This document shows positions 17,373-25,332 of a DNA stretch of 64,000 nucleotides, piece by piece (the first letter of the stretch is position 1; each line of letters begins with the position of its first letter). Made by a program: the position numbers and the translations under genes. The DNA is from JAJXZJ01 sp050012855 (GTDB lineage Bacteria > Verrucomicrobiota > Verrucomicrobiia > Limisphaerales > J093). The DNA is taken from NCBI GenBank assembly GCA_050012855.1, contig JBEKGJ010000001.1, positions 124,001 through 188,000 of the forward strand, given 5' to 3'. Below the pieces are notes generated by a model. It saw only the letters and a program-made list of their open reading frames with translations. It made no database searches and was not told the DNA's origin.

Positions 17373-18875
17373 TCAGCTTGGGTCGCCGGGCCGGGGAGGA
17401 AAGCCGAGATTCCCCAGCGTTTCCCGCACGTAAACACGATCGTCGAACGGCACGACCGTGTCTTCAAATTCCTGGTAGGTTTCGTGCCCCTTGCCAGCGA
17501 TGAGCAGCGTGTCGCCCGGCCGCGCAACGCGCAGGAGCCCGGCAATGGCCCGCCGCCGGTCCAGTTCCACCGTGCAGCCATCGGCACGGACGTCGCAATA
17601 GCCGGTCTCGATCTGGGCGGCGATTTCCTCGGGTGTCTCGCGGCGCGGATTGTCGTTGGTGATGACCGTGAACGTCGCCAGCTCGGCGGCCACGCGTCCC
17701 ATGCGGGAGCGCTTGGCGGTGTCGCGGCTGCCGCCGCAACCAAAAGTCAGGAGCAGGCGGCCGGCCGTGACTTCGCGGAGCGTTTCCAGCGTCTGGCGCA
17801 GGGCGGCCTCGGTGTGCGCATAATCCACGAACACGTCGAACGGCTGGCCCTGCACCACGCGTTCGAGCCGCCCGGGAACGGGTTGCAACGTGTTCAGCGC
17901 GCCCCGGATCACCGCCGGCGGCAGGCGCAGGAACAGCGCGGCCCCGGTGGCCGCCAGCGCGTTGAACACGTTGTTCCGCCCGATCAACGGAAGCTGGCAA
18001 TCGAAACTGCCATGCGGCCCCTCCACGGTCATCCGCGCCCCCTGCCGGGAAAGCACCAGGTTCCGGGCGCGAACGCGGGCCGCATCCCCCAGACCGTAGG
18101 TGAGTTGCACCTCGACGGTGGTTTCCCGGGCCAGCCGGGCTCCGTAGGCGTCATCAATGTTGATCACCGCGCCTCCGCCCCGCTTCGCGCCGGCCGCGAT
18201 GCCGTCGAAGAGACGTTTCTTGGCCTGGTAATAATCCTCCACCGAAGCGTGGTAATCGAGGTGGTCCTCGGTCAGGTTGGTGAAGATCCCGAGATCGAAT
18301 TCGACGCCGGCGACGCGCTGCTGGTCCAGGGCGTGGGAACTGACCTCCATAACGCAGGCCCCGCAACCGCTCCGCACCATGGCCGCCAGCATCTGCTGGA
18401 TTTCCAGGGCCTCCGGGGTCGTGCGCTGCGCGGGAATGACGCGGTCGCCGATCTCATGGCGAATGGTCGAAATGAGGCCCGGCTGGACGCCGGCGGCCTC
18501 GAGCATGGCGCGCAGCATGAAGGCGACGCACGTCTTGCCGTTGGTGCCGGTGACGCCGATCACCTTGAGCTTCCGGCTGGGATGGCCGTAAAACGCCGCC
18601 GCCGCGAGCGCCAGGGCCATGCGCGTGTCCGCCACCTTGATCTTCGTCGCGCGGCGGGGGACAAAACCGTTGCGCTGGCACACCACCGCCACCGCTCCGC
18701 GCTCGATCGCATCGGCGATGAAATCGTGGCCGTCGGTGTTCAGGCCGGGAATCGCGAAGAACACCATGCCCGGGGTAACGCGGCGCGAGTCATAGGCCAG
18801 GCCGACAAATTCGCGGTCCGACGGGCCTTCCACCGTCAGGGCCGGCACATGCTGGAGCAGGGCGCGCAGTTGCAT
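17373..18875 (-). CDS. murE: UDP-MurNAc-L-Ala-D-Glu:meso-DAP ligase
   Basis: Mur ligase adding the third residue of the stem peptide. Visible blocks: AYDSRRVTPGMVFFAIPG, VTGTNGKTCVAFML (P-loop), EVSSHALDQQRV, FTNLTEDHLDYH with the carbamylated-lysine region, and ITNDNPRRE. The DNPR tetrapeptide is the classic meso-diaminopimelate specificity motif (lysine enzymes differ here), so the peptidoglycan is predicted to contain meso-DAP. 500 residues. Six bases separate it from ftsI. Confidence 0.95.
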   Translation of the reverse strand: MQLRALLQHVPALTVEGPSDREFVGLAYDSRRVTPGMVFFAIPGLNTDGHDFIADAIERGAVAVVCQRNGFVPRRATKIKVADTRMALALAAAAFYGHPSRKLKVIGVTGTNGKTCVAFMLRAMLEAAGVQPGLISTIRHEIGDRVIPAQRTTPEALEIQQMLAAMVRSGCGACVMEVSSHALDQQRVAGVEFDLGIFTNLTEDHLDYHASVEDYYQAKKRLFDGIAAGAKRGGGAVINIDDAYGARLARETTVEVQLTYGLGDAARVRARNLVLSRQGARMTVEGPHGSFDCQLPLIGRNNVFNALAATGAALFLRLPPAVIRGALNTLQPVPGRLERVVQGQPFDVFVDYAHTEAALRQTLETLREVTAGRLLLTFGCGGSRDTAKRSRMGRVAAELATFTVITNDNPRRETPEEIAAQIETGYCDVRADGCTVELDRRRAIAGLLRVARPGDTLLIAGKGHETYQEFEDTVVPFDDRVYVRETLGNLGFPPRPGDPS

Positions 18876-18881
18876 GGCGGT

Positions 18882-20840
18882 TCAGCGGCCGGCCAGGGCC
18901 GCGGTCGGCAGCGTGGCGCGAGGCGCGCGGGCGCGACGGTTGGTGGCCTCCGGCAACGGCTCCGTTTTCAGTTTCGCCGCCGGCAGGGAGTTCATTTCCG
19001 ACGGGAGGTCCGGCGGAATCCGCAGGTAACCGCCGACGCGCTCGGCAATCGCCTTGAAGGCGGGCGCTGCCACCGTAGCCCCGTAGTAGGCAATGTGAAC
19101 ATCCGGCCGGTCCACGCCCACGAGGATGCAGAGCTCGGGATTGTCGGCCGGGAAAAAACCGACGAACGAGGAGAAGTAGGTGCTGGAACTGTAGGCGCCG
19201 TTGACGACCTGCACGGCGGTGCCGGTTTTGCCCGCGGCCGTGTAGTAGTCCAACTGCGCCGCCTTGCCGGTGCCTTCCTCGCTCGCGACGGACTTCAAGG
19301 CCTGGACCAGATCGCGCGCCGCGGCCGGGCTGAGGACCCGGTGCAGCACCGTGGGCGTGGCCCGGCGGATGACGTGGTGCTGCTCGTCCTCGATGCGGGC
19401 CACGATGAAGGGTTGCATCAACTCCCCGCCGTTGGCCACCGCCGCCATCGCCATCGCGGTCTGGAGCGGTGTGGCCATGATGGACTGGCCGATCGGAACC
19501 CGGCTGATCGTTTTGCCGTCCCAACTGCGCGGATGGGCGATCCGACCGCGCGATTCGTCCGGTAGCGGGATGCCCGTGAGCCACCCGAAACCGAAGTTGG
19601 TGACGGTGTTGTAGAGCCGGGTGGCCCCGAGTCGCAGCGCCGCCTTCGCGGTGCCGATGTTCGAGGACTTGGCCAACACCAGCTCGAACGTCAGCAGGCC
19701 GTAACCGTGGTGGGAGTCGTTCAGCCCGTATTCGGCCCAGTAACCGTTCTCGCAGAACACCTGCTCGTCCAGGGTAATCTTGCCGTCATTCAACGCCGTC
19801 CCGATCGTCACAATTTTGAAGGTTGAGCCCGGCTCGAACGCATCTGAGATCACGTGGTTGTAGAAGGCGGCCAGATTGGTGCCGGGCTGGTTGGGATCGA
19901 AGGTTGGCAGATTCGCCATCGCGAGGATCTCGCCGGTGCGGCGCCGCACTACCAGGCCGAAGACACTGCGCGGCTTGAATTTGGTCATCACCTTCGCCAA
20001 CTCCTCCTCCACGATCGCCTGCACACCGGCGTCCAGGGTCAGCACTACGTTCAGCCCCGGCCGGGGCGCCACGTCCTCGGTGGGCGAGCGCCAGCCGGGC
20101 TGGCCATTGAGCAGGGCATCGAACCTTTTCTCGATGCCGCCCAGTCCCTCGATCTCATAAGCGCGGCCATGATCCCCTTCCACCTCGCTGCTGGCCACGT
20201 AACCGAGCACCTGGGCGGCGAGGGTCTGGCTGGGATACTGGCGCAACGGCTCATCCACACCGAAGATGGCCTGGGTGCGCAGGGCCTTCTGCGCCAGCCA
20301 CAGCGCCCCGACATGTTTGGGCTTGGGTTCGAGGCGCAGCCCCGCCATGGCATTGGTGATCCGGCGCCACTGGTCGAGCGCCACCTGGTGCTTGAGCAGG
20401 ACAAAGGAATTGGTCACCCGCCGGCCGAAGGCATTGGTATGGCACCGCGGCTCGAGATGGCGGAACAGCGCCCCGGCGTCCATGCCCAGCAACGGCGCGA
20501 GCAATTGCGCCACTTCGACGCGCTGGGTGTAAATGAGCGAAGGATCCGCGCAAACGGTTTTCGCCGGGACGGAGATGGCCAGCGGCGTGCCGCGGATGTC
20601 GAGGATGTCGCCGCGGCGGGCCACCCGGGTAATTGCCTGCTGGGCGTTGTCGGCCGCCAGTGCCGCCCACCGCTCATGATCCCGCACTTGAATCCGCCAG
20701 AGCCAGCCACTCAAGACGACAAAGCTCAAGCCTACCAGGATTCCCAGAAACAGCAGCCAGCCGGCTGGCCTGATCGTGCGCATGATGTTGGTTTTGGTTT
20801 GCGGCCGACCGGTCTGCCGGTTCAACCGCCGTTTCGTCAT
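18882..20840 (-). CDS. ftsI: Penicillin-binding protein FtsI (septal transpeptidase)
   Basis: Class B PBP that cross-links septal peptidoglycan and partners FtsW. One membrane helix (residues about 27-48), a pedestal domain, then the transpeptidase: SxxK serine in PGSTFKIVT (S339, K342), SSN at 392-394 and KTG at 538-540, all intact. 652 residues with a short Arg/Pro-rich tail; there is no PASTA domain. The start overlaps the ftsL-like gene by four bases (ATGA). Confidence 0.95.
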   Translation of the reverse strand: MTKRRLNRQTGRPQTKTNIMRTIRPAGWLLFLGILVGLSFVVLSGWLWRIQVRDHERWAALAADNAQQAITRVARRGDILDIRGTPLAISVPAKTVCADPSLIYTQRVEVAQLLAPLLGMDAGALFRHLEPRCHTNAFGRRVTNSFVLLKHQVALDQWRRITNAMAGLRLEPKPKHVGALWLAQKALRTQAIFGVDEPLRQYPSQTLAAQVLGYVASSEVEGDHGRAYEIEGLGGIEKRFDALLNGQPGWRSPTEDVAPRPGLNVVLTLDAGVQAIVEEELAKVMTKFKPRSVFGLVVRRRTGEILAMANLPTFDPNQPGTNLAAFYNHVISDAFEPGSTFKIVTIGTALNDGKITLDEQVFCENGYWAEYGLNDSHHGYGLLTFELVLAKSSNIGTAKAALRLGATRLYNTVTNFGFGWLTGIPLPDESRGRIAHPRSWDGKTISRVPIGQSIMATPLQTAMAMAAVANGGELMQPFIVARIEDEQHHVIRRATPTVLHRVLSPAAARDLVQALKSVASEEGTGKAAQLDYYTAAGKTGTAVQVVNGAYSSSTYFSSFVGFFPADNPELCILVGVDRPDVHIAYYGATVAAPAFKAIAERVGGYLRIPPDLPSEMNSLPAAKLKTEPLPEATNRRARAPRATLPTAALAGR

Positions 20841-21205
20841 TTGGCCCGCACCAGGAACCGCGATGTTCCTGATTTCACAGGGTCGGAATCCGTTCGCGGC
20901 TCAAGCAGAGGCAAGATCTGATCCGGTTTGGGCATCTGCAGTCCCAAGTTGAGCCGTTCCGCGTTGCTCAGCACCGCATCATACCTGCGCAACCGCGCAA
21001 TCTGGTTGTCGAGTTGCTCGGAAAAACGCGCCAACTGGTCGGCTTCGGCCTTCTGCGCGCGGATGTCGCGCTCCAGGCGGGTGTTCCGGTTCTGATGCCA
21101 GACATAGCCGATGCCGACCCAGGCGACCAGGGCGCTGGCGGCCACCAGGGCCGCGCACGTCCGGATTCCCACCGCACCCCCGCTTGATTTTCGCCGCTGC
21201 GCCAT
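20837..21205 (-). CDS. ftsL: FtsL-like divisome protein
   Basis: A 122-residue bitopic protein: basic head (MAQRRKSS), one membrane helix (CAALVAASALVAWVGIGYVW), then a coiled-coil-forming stretch rich in Leu, Arg, Gln and Glu (RLERDIRAQKAEADQLARF through about residue 85) and a proline-rich tail. This is the architecture of FtsL, which heterodimerises with FtsB and binds FtsQ. FtsL is too variable for motif proof; the call rests on topology and location between rsmH and ftsI. Confidence 0.8.
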   Translation of the reverse strand: MAQRRKSSGGAVGIRTCAALVAASALVAWVGIGYVWHQNRNTRLERDIRAQKAEADQLARFSEQLDNQIARLRRYDAVLSNAERLNLGLQMPKPDQILPLLEPRTDSDPVKSGTSRFLVRAK

Positions 21206-21220
21206 AAGCCTGTCTGCCTT

Positions 21221-22150
21221 TCAAAGTTTCTCGATCACCCGCAACTGCGCGCTGCGCGCCCGCGGGTTCACCGCCAGTTCCACCGCCCCCGGCCGCGTTG
21301 GCCGACGGGTCACCCACCGCGCCTCGGGGACCCGGGGCCGCCGCAATTCCGGCACGTCCACGTCGCCCGTCACTTCGTAATCCTGCGCCAGCGCCCGCCC
21401 AAACTGCTTGACCAGCCGATCCTCGCCCGAATGAAACGTGATCACCGCCAGCCGCCCCCCGGGCTTGAGGGCCGTCCAGGCCGCCGGCAACCCGCGGGCC
21501 AGCGACCCGAGTTCCTCGTTCACCGCCATGCGCAGTGCCAGGAACACCCGCGTGGCCGGATGCGTCGCCCGACCCCGCCGGGGCGCCGCGCGCTCCATCA
21601 ACGCTGCCAGGTCCCGCGTCGTCCGCAACGGCCGCACGGCGCGCAGTTCGACAATCGCCCGGGCCAGCCGTCGCGAATGCGGCGCGTCACCCAGTTCCCA
21701 AAAAATCCGCGCCAGTTCGTCCGCCGACGCCTCGTTCACCAACCGGGCCGCGGTCATCGGCGCCGTGGGGTCGAATCGCATGTCAAGCGGGCCGTCCTGC
21801 TGAAAACTGAAGCCCCGGCCGGGCTGGTCCAACTGGGGCGAACTGACGCCCAAGTCCAGGACCACGCCCTCCAGCGATCCCGCCGGCACCCACCGTGCCA
21901 GGTCCGCGAAGTTTCCCTGCCGGAGTTCAAACCGGCCGACGAACTCCGCCAGCGCCACTCGAGCCGCCTCGAGGGCGGCCGGATCCCGATCGCAGCCAAA
22001 GAGCCAGCCGTCCGGCCCGCTCGCCCGGAGCAGCGCCGCGGCATGTCCCGCGCCGCCCAGGGTGCCGTCCGCATAACGACCTCCGGATCGCGACCCCAAC
22101 GCCGCCAACACTTCGTCCCGCAGGACGGTTCGATGCGCATAGTCCGGCAC
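21221..22150 (-). CDS. rsmH: 16S rRNA (cytosine-1402 N4)-methyltransferase
   Basis: SAM-dependent enzyme methylating N4 of C1402 in the ribosomal P site (also called MraW). Motifs: the SAM loop ADGTLGGAGHAAALL near the N-terminus, LDLGVSSPQLDQPGRGFSF, PLDMRFD, and FHSGEDRLVKQF toward the end. 309 residues. The start is GTG at 22150, 13 bases downstream of the preceding gene; no ATG is available in frame before that gene's stop. Confidence 0.95.
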   Translation of the reverse strand: MPDYAHRTVLRDEVLAALGSRSGGRYADGTLGGAGHAAALLRASGPDGWLFGCDRDPAALEAARVALAEFVGRFELRQGNFADLARWVPAGSLEGVVLDLGVSSPQLDQPGRGFSFQQDGPLDMRFDPTAPMTAARLVNEASADELARIFWELGDAPHSRRLARAIVELRAVRPLRTTRDLAALMERAAPRRGRATHPATRVFLALRMAVNEELGSLARGLPAAWTALKPGGRLAVITFHSGEDRLVKQFGRALAQDYEVTGDVDVPELRRPRVPEARWVTRRPTRPGAVELAVNPRARSAQLRVIEKL

Positions 22151-22163
22151 AAGCCATGACGGT

Positions 22164-22709
22164 TCAGGCGTTCGCCCGCTCGGAGCGCTGCCAACGCCAG
22201 GTCCACCACTTCCACTTCGGAGGGATGGCCTTGCCGCTGCGCACCAGGGCGCGCTGCCAGGCCGCCGACTCCCGGGCTGCCGGCCGGGAAATCAACTCCA
22301 GATCGGCATCGGCCAAATCGTTCCTCACCACTTTGACGGCACCGAGCGACAATTCGCCCTGGCGCGGGTCGGCCAACAACCGGCTGTCCCAGGGCGGAAG
22401 CGATCCCGTCCATGCCGGCGTTTCCTCGCGAACCTCGTTGGCGAACCGGGCGACCGGTCCACTGTGGACGCCGGACGGATCGGCGATCCCCGCGTCCACC
22501 CCCGCGGTTTCCCAAGTGGCGTCGCAAGGGAGCGTCAGTTGCGCCAGCGGGCGAGCCGAGCCCGGGCGGGTGGCCGCCGGGGTGATCCGCGGCGCCCCGT
22601 TCTTGCCGCCGAAATGCGGCAGCAACGGCTCGCGCATCCGGAAGGCCGACGGCTTGTTCCGCACGCTGCCGAAGGAACGGTTTACGGTGAGTAATCCGAT
22701 CAGGCTCAT
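22164..22709 (-). CDS. Unknown protein encoded between mraZ and rsmH
   Basis: A 181-residue protein I do not recognise. It begins MSLIGLLTVNRSFGSVRNKP, has a middle section rich in Pro, Ala and Thr, and ends in a Trp- and Arg-rich stretch (PPKWKWWTWRW). No signal peptide, membrane helix or enzyme motif is evident. Its start overlaps the mraZ stop by four bases (ATGA) and it ends 13 bases before rsmH, so it is cotranscribed with the division cluster. Coding is supported by the overlap and by its fill of the space between two certain genes. A role in division or as a partner of MraZ is only inference. Confidence 0.65.
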   Translation of the reverse strand: MSLIGLLTVNRSFGSVRNKPSAFRMREPLLPHFGGKNGAPRITPAATRPGSARPLAQLTLPCDATWETAGVDAGIADPSGVHSGPVARFANEVREETPAWTGSLPPWDSRLLADPRQGELSLGAVKVVRNDLADADLELISRPAARESAAWQRALVRSGKAIPPKWKWWTWRWQRSERANA

Positions 22710-23173
22710 AGCATCAGGGATTCGAGCTCTTCTGCCGGGATGGGCGTGTCCTCGGCTTCCGCGGCCTTCTGCTTGGCTGCATCCCAGATCTCAAATTTGT
22801 CGAGCCGGCCGACCATCGTGGCCTCTTTGCCAATGCCCGCCTTGGCAGTCAGCTTCTCGCCCAGACAGAAACGTCCGGCCTTGTCCATCTTCATCAGGAA
22901 CGTGGAACCGGCGAGTTTTCGTTCCACTTTGGCGAACTTCGGGTTGGTCAGCGAAGCCGCCGCTTTAAGCCGGTCAATCATCACCTGCCAGCGGGCGGGC
23001 GGCAGAACCAGGAGGAACTCGGGCTGGTCGAGCGGCCACGGGATCACCGCGAACACCGTGTCCGGATCGGTGGGTCGCCAGACGCTGGGCAGCATGACGC
23101 GGGCGCTCGAGTCCACCCCGTGGGTGAAGCACCCGTTATAAAGCCCCGTCACGCTGGTTCCAACGGCCGACAT
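22706..23173 (-). CDS. mraZ: Transcriptional regulator MraZ
   Basis: First gene of the dcw cluster, a ring-forming DNA-binding protein with two SpoVT/AbrB-like half domains. The first half shows YNGCFTHGVDSSARVMLPSVWR, the second KAGRFCLGEKLTAKAGI and GRLDKFEIWD. 155 residues, close to the family's usual 145-150. In other bacteria MraZ binds direct repeats in its own promoter and represses the cluster; a matching repeat array lies 24-67 bases upstream of this start. The overlapping unknown gene follows. Confidence 0.95.
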   Translation of the reverse strand: MSAVGTSVTGLYNGCFTHGVDSSARVMLPSVWRPTDPDTVFAVIPWPLDQPEFLLVLPPARWQVMIDRLKAAASLTNPKFAKVERKLAGSTFLMKMDKAGRFCLGEKLTAKAGIGKEATMVGRLDKFEIWDAAKQKAAEAEDTPIPAEELESLML

Positions 23174-23196
23174 TTGACGATGAATTGACGACGACT

Positions 23197-23240
23197 ACCG
23201 AGTTGTTCCGCTTACAACCGTTTTCTACCGTTTATTCCCC
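23197..23240 (-). promoter_or_regulatory. Putative MraZ operator: CGGT motifs at 10-bp period
   Basis: Read on the minus strand, CGGT-like tetramers occur at exact ten-base intervals: GGGG (23237-23240), CGGT (23227-23230), CGGT (23217-23220), CGGA (23207-23210), CGGT (23197-23200). MraZ in other bacteria is known to bind direct repeats spaced one helical turn apart upstream of mraZ, so this array is probably its autoregulatory box. It lies between mraZ and the divergent lysine aminomutase gene. Assignment of -35 and -10 hexamers is not possible with confidence. Confidence 0.7.
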
Positions 23241-23283
23241 ATGCTCGTCAACCAGAAAATCAAAGTCGGCACTGACAAAAATG

Positions 23284-23312
23284 TTCACCGCTTATCAACC
23301 GGTTATTCACCG
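23284..23312 (-). repeat. Second CGGT repeat cluster, 11-bp period
   Basis: Three copies of a motif whose minus-strand core is CGGT(G/T)(A/G)A occur at 23287-23290, 23298-23301 and 23309-23312, exactly 11 bases apart, 100 bases before the divergent aminomutase start. It could be a secondary MraZ site, or a site for another regulator of the plus-strand operon. Two of the units loosely resemble DnaA boxes (TTATTCACC), but not closely enough to call them. Confidence 0.45.
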
Positions 23313-23411
23313 CCCGGCGGGGCGCCCGGGAAGACGCGGGAAACCCACGGCGGAAGCCGGACCCGCCCGGTCAGCTTGACAGGTCGGAGCCCGAACCTAT
23401 AGTTCCGCACA

Positions 23412-24683
23412 ATGTCAAATGACGAACTGTCGGCGGTGGCAGAGGAGCCACCAGCGCCCAGCCGGTTGGAAACCCTGAAGCGGTTCCGCCCCGCTGGCCG
23501 CGGCTATTGGAAAGACGTCGCCAGCCAGGATTGGGAAGACTGGCGCTGGCAGTTGAAGCATCGCATCACCACGCTCGAGCAGCTCGAGCGGCTGTTGCCC
23601 ACACTGACCCCGGAGGAACGCGCCGGAACCGCCCTCGCCAATCACAAGCTGGCGATGGCCATCACGCCGTACTTTTTCAATCTCATCGATCCCGCCGACG
23701 AGCACTGCCCCATCCGGCGCCAGGTGATCCCGCGGCTTGAAGAAACGACCGTGGCCGCGTGGGAAATGAGCGATCCCTGCGGCGAGGACAGCCACTCGCC
23801 CGTGCCGGGTTTGGTGCATCGTTATCCGGATCGCGTGCTTTTTCTGGTGACGGATCGCTGTGCCGCCTATTGCCGCTACTGCACGCGCTCGCGGCTGGTC
23901 AGCAACGCCACCGGGTACGATTTTCATCCGGAGTTCGACCGCCAGATTGACTACATCGCCCGTCACCCGGAGGTGCGCGACGTGCTGCTCAGCGGCGGCG
24001 ATCCGTTCCTGCTCAGCGACGAAAAACTGGAGGATTTGCTCAGCCGCCTGCGGGCGATCCCGCATGTCGAGTTCCTCCGCATCGGCACGCGGATTCCCGT
24101 CTTCCTGCCGCAGCGGATCACGCCCGAACTGTGCGCCATGTTGCGGCAGTTCCACCCGCTGTTCGTCAGCATCCACTCGAACCATCCGCGCGAACTCACC
24201 ATCGAGGTGCGAGCCGCCCTCGGCCGGCTCGCCGACGCCGGGATTCCCCTGGGCAACCAGTCCGTGCTCCTCCGCCACGTGAACGACGATCCCGAGGTCA
24301 TGAAGGCACAGGTGCACAAGCTCCTCATGTGCCGGGTACGGCCTTATTACATCTATCAGTGCGACTTGATCGCCGGCTCGGCCCACCTGCGGGCCAGCGT
24401 CCGCAGTGGCCTTCGGATCATGGACCGCCTGCGGGGCCACACGACCGGCTATGCGGTCCCGACCTACGTGATCGACGCGCCCGGCGGCGGCGGCAAGGTG
24501 CCGGTCAGCCCGGAGTACGTGCTCAGCCGCAATAACGATCGGGTGGTGATCCGCAACTACGAAGGCCGGATCTTCGAGTATCCGGAGGCCACGGATGGCA
24601 CGCCCCTGTTCCACGCGCCCAGCGAAATCGAAGCGCCCGAACTGGCCTGGTCCGCGCCGCCTCCGCCGTTCCATGCCACGTGA
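23412..24683 (+). CDS. kamA: L-lysine 2,3-aminomutase (radical SAM, KamA family)
   Basis: Moves the alpha-amino group of L-lysine to the beta carbon using a [4Fe-4S] cluster, SAM and PLP. The radical SAM motif CAAYCRYCTR is near residue 155, the PLP-lysine region is DAPGGGGKVPVSP. Aspartates that bind the lysine epsilon-amino group in the clostridial enzyme appear to be present (YQCDLIAGSAHL and YVIDAPGG), favouring lysine over glutamate as substrate. 423 residues, family length. In bacteria beta-lysine is used for compatible solutes or lysine degradation. First of three overlapping genes; divergent from mraZ. Confidence 0.9.
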   Translation: MSNDELSAVAEEPPAPSRLETLKRFRPAGRGYWKDVASQDWEDWRWQLKHRITTLEQLERLLPTLTPEERAGTALANHKLAMAITPYFFNLIDPADEHCPIRRQVIPRLEETTVAAWEMSDPCGEDSHSPVPGLVHRYPDRVLFLVTDRCAAYCRYCTRSRLVSNATGYDFHPEFDRQIDYIARHPEVRDVLLSGGDPFLLSDEKLEDLLSRLRAIPHVEFLRIGTRIPVFLPQRITPELCAMLRQFHPLFVSIHSNHPRELTIEVRAALGRLADAGIPLGNQSVLLRHVNDDPEVMKAQVHKLLMCRVRPYYIYQCDLIAGSAHLRASVRSGLRIMDRLRGHTTGYAVPTYVIDAPGGGGKVPVSPEYVLSRNNDRVVIRNYEGRIFEYPEATDGTPLFHAPSEIEAPELAWSAPPPPFHAT

Positions 24684-25332
24684 GTCCAGCCGTGCCCGAA
24701 CCGCGCGCGTGACCGCCCTGATCGCGCGGTTGCAGCAGGTCTATCCCGACGCGCACTGCGAACTCAATTTCACCAGTCCGCTCGAATTGCTCGTCGCCAC
24801 GATCCTGTCCGCCCAGTGCACCGACAAACGGGTTAACCTCGTCACCCGCGACCTGTTCCGGCGCCATCGCACCGCGGCCGATTACGCGAACGCGCCAGCC
24901 GGCGAACTTGAGGCGGCCATCCGCTCCACCGGCTTCTTTCGCAACAAGGCGAGAAACCTGCGCGCTTGCGGTCGCGCGCTCGTCGAGCGGCACGCCGGTG
25001 AGGTTCCGCGCACCCTGGCGGAACTCACCGCCCTTCCCGGGGTCGGGCGCAAGACCGCCAATGTCGTCCTCGGAAATACGTTTGGCCTCAACGAGGGCGT
25101 GGTCGTGGATACGCACGTCGCCCGCCTCGCCCGCCGGTTGGGCCTCACCGCGGAGACGGACCCGGAGAAAATCGAAGCCGCGCTGAAACCGCTGGTGCCG
25201 CAGGCCCAATGGACGCAGTTCAGTCACTGGCTGATCTGGCATGGCCGACGGCGCTGCCATGCGCGCCAGCCGGATTGCGGCGCCTGCGAACTGAGGGAAC
25301 TGTGCCCGTCAGTGCCGCGCGCGCGACCATGA
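24673..25332 (+). CDS. nth: Endonuclease III
   Basis: Bifunctional DNA glycosylase/AP lyase for oxidised pyrimidines. The start at 24673 overlaps kamA by 11 bases and leaves 219 residues, the usual size. The helix-hairpin-helix block LPGVGRKTANVVLGNTFG contains the catalytic lysine; the catalytic aspartate is in VVDTHVARLARRLGL. The C-terminal [4Fe-4S] cluster ligands follow the standard C-x6-C-x2-C-x5-C pattern (CHARQPDCGACELRELC). Confidence 0.95.
   Translation: MPRESSRARTARVTALIARLQQVYPDAHCELNFTSPLELLVATILSAQCTDKRVNLVTRDLFRRHRTAADYANAPAGELEAAIRSTGFFRNKARNLRACGRALVERHAGEVPRTLAELTALPGVGRKTANVVLGNTFGLNEGVVVDTHVARLARRLGLTAETDPEKIEAALKPLVPQAQWTQFSHWLIWHGRRRCHARQPDCGACELRELCPSVPRARP

Noticed and set aside
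16197..19565. Very long plus-strand open frame opposite murF, murE and ftsI
   Set aside because: It is antisense to three certain genes and its product is His/Arg/Gln-rich with no motif; high G+C produces such shadow frames.
23290..23312. DnaA boxes or a replication origin upstream of mraZ
   Set aside because: Only two loose matches to TTATCCACA, no AT-rich unwinding region and no dnaA, dnaN or gyr genes nearby.
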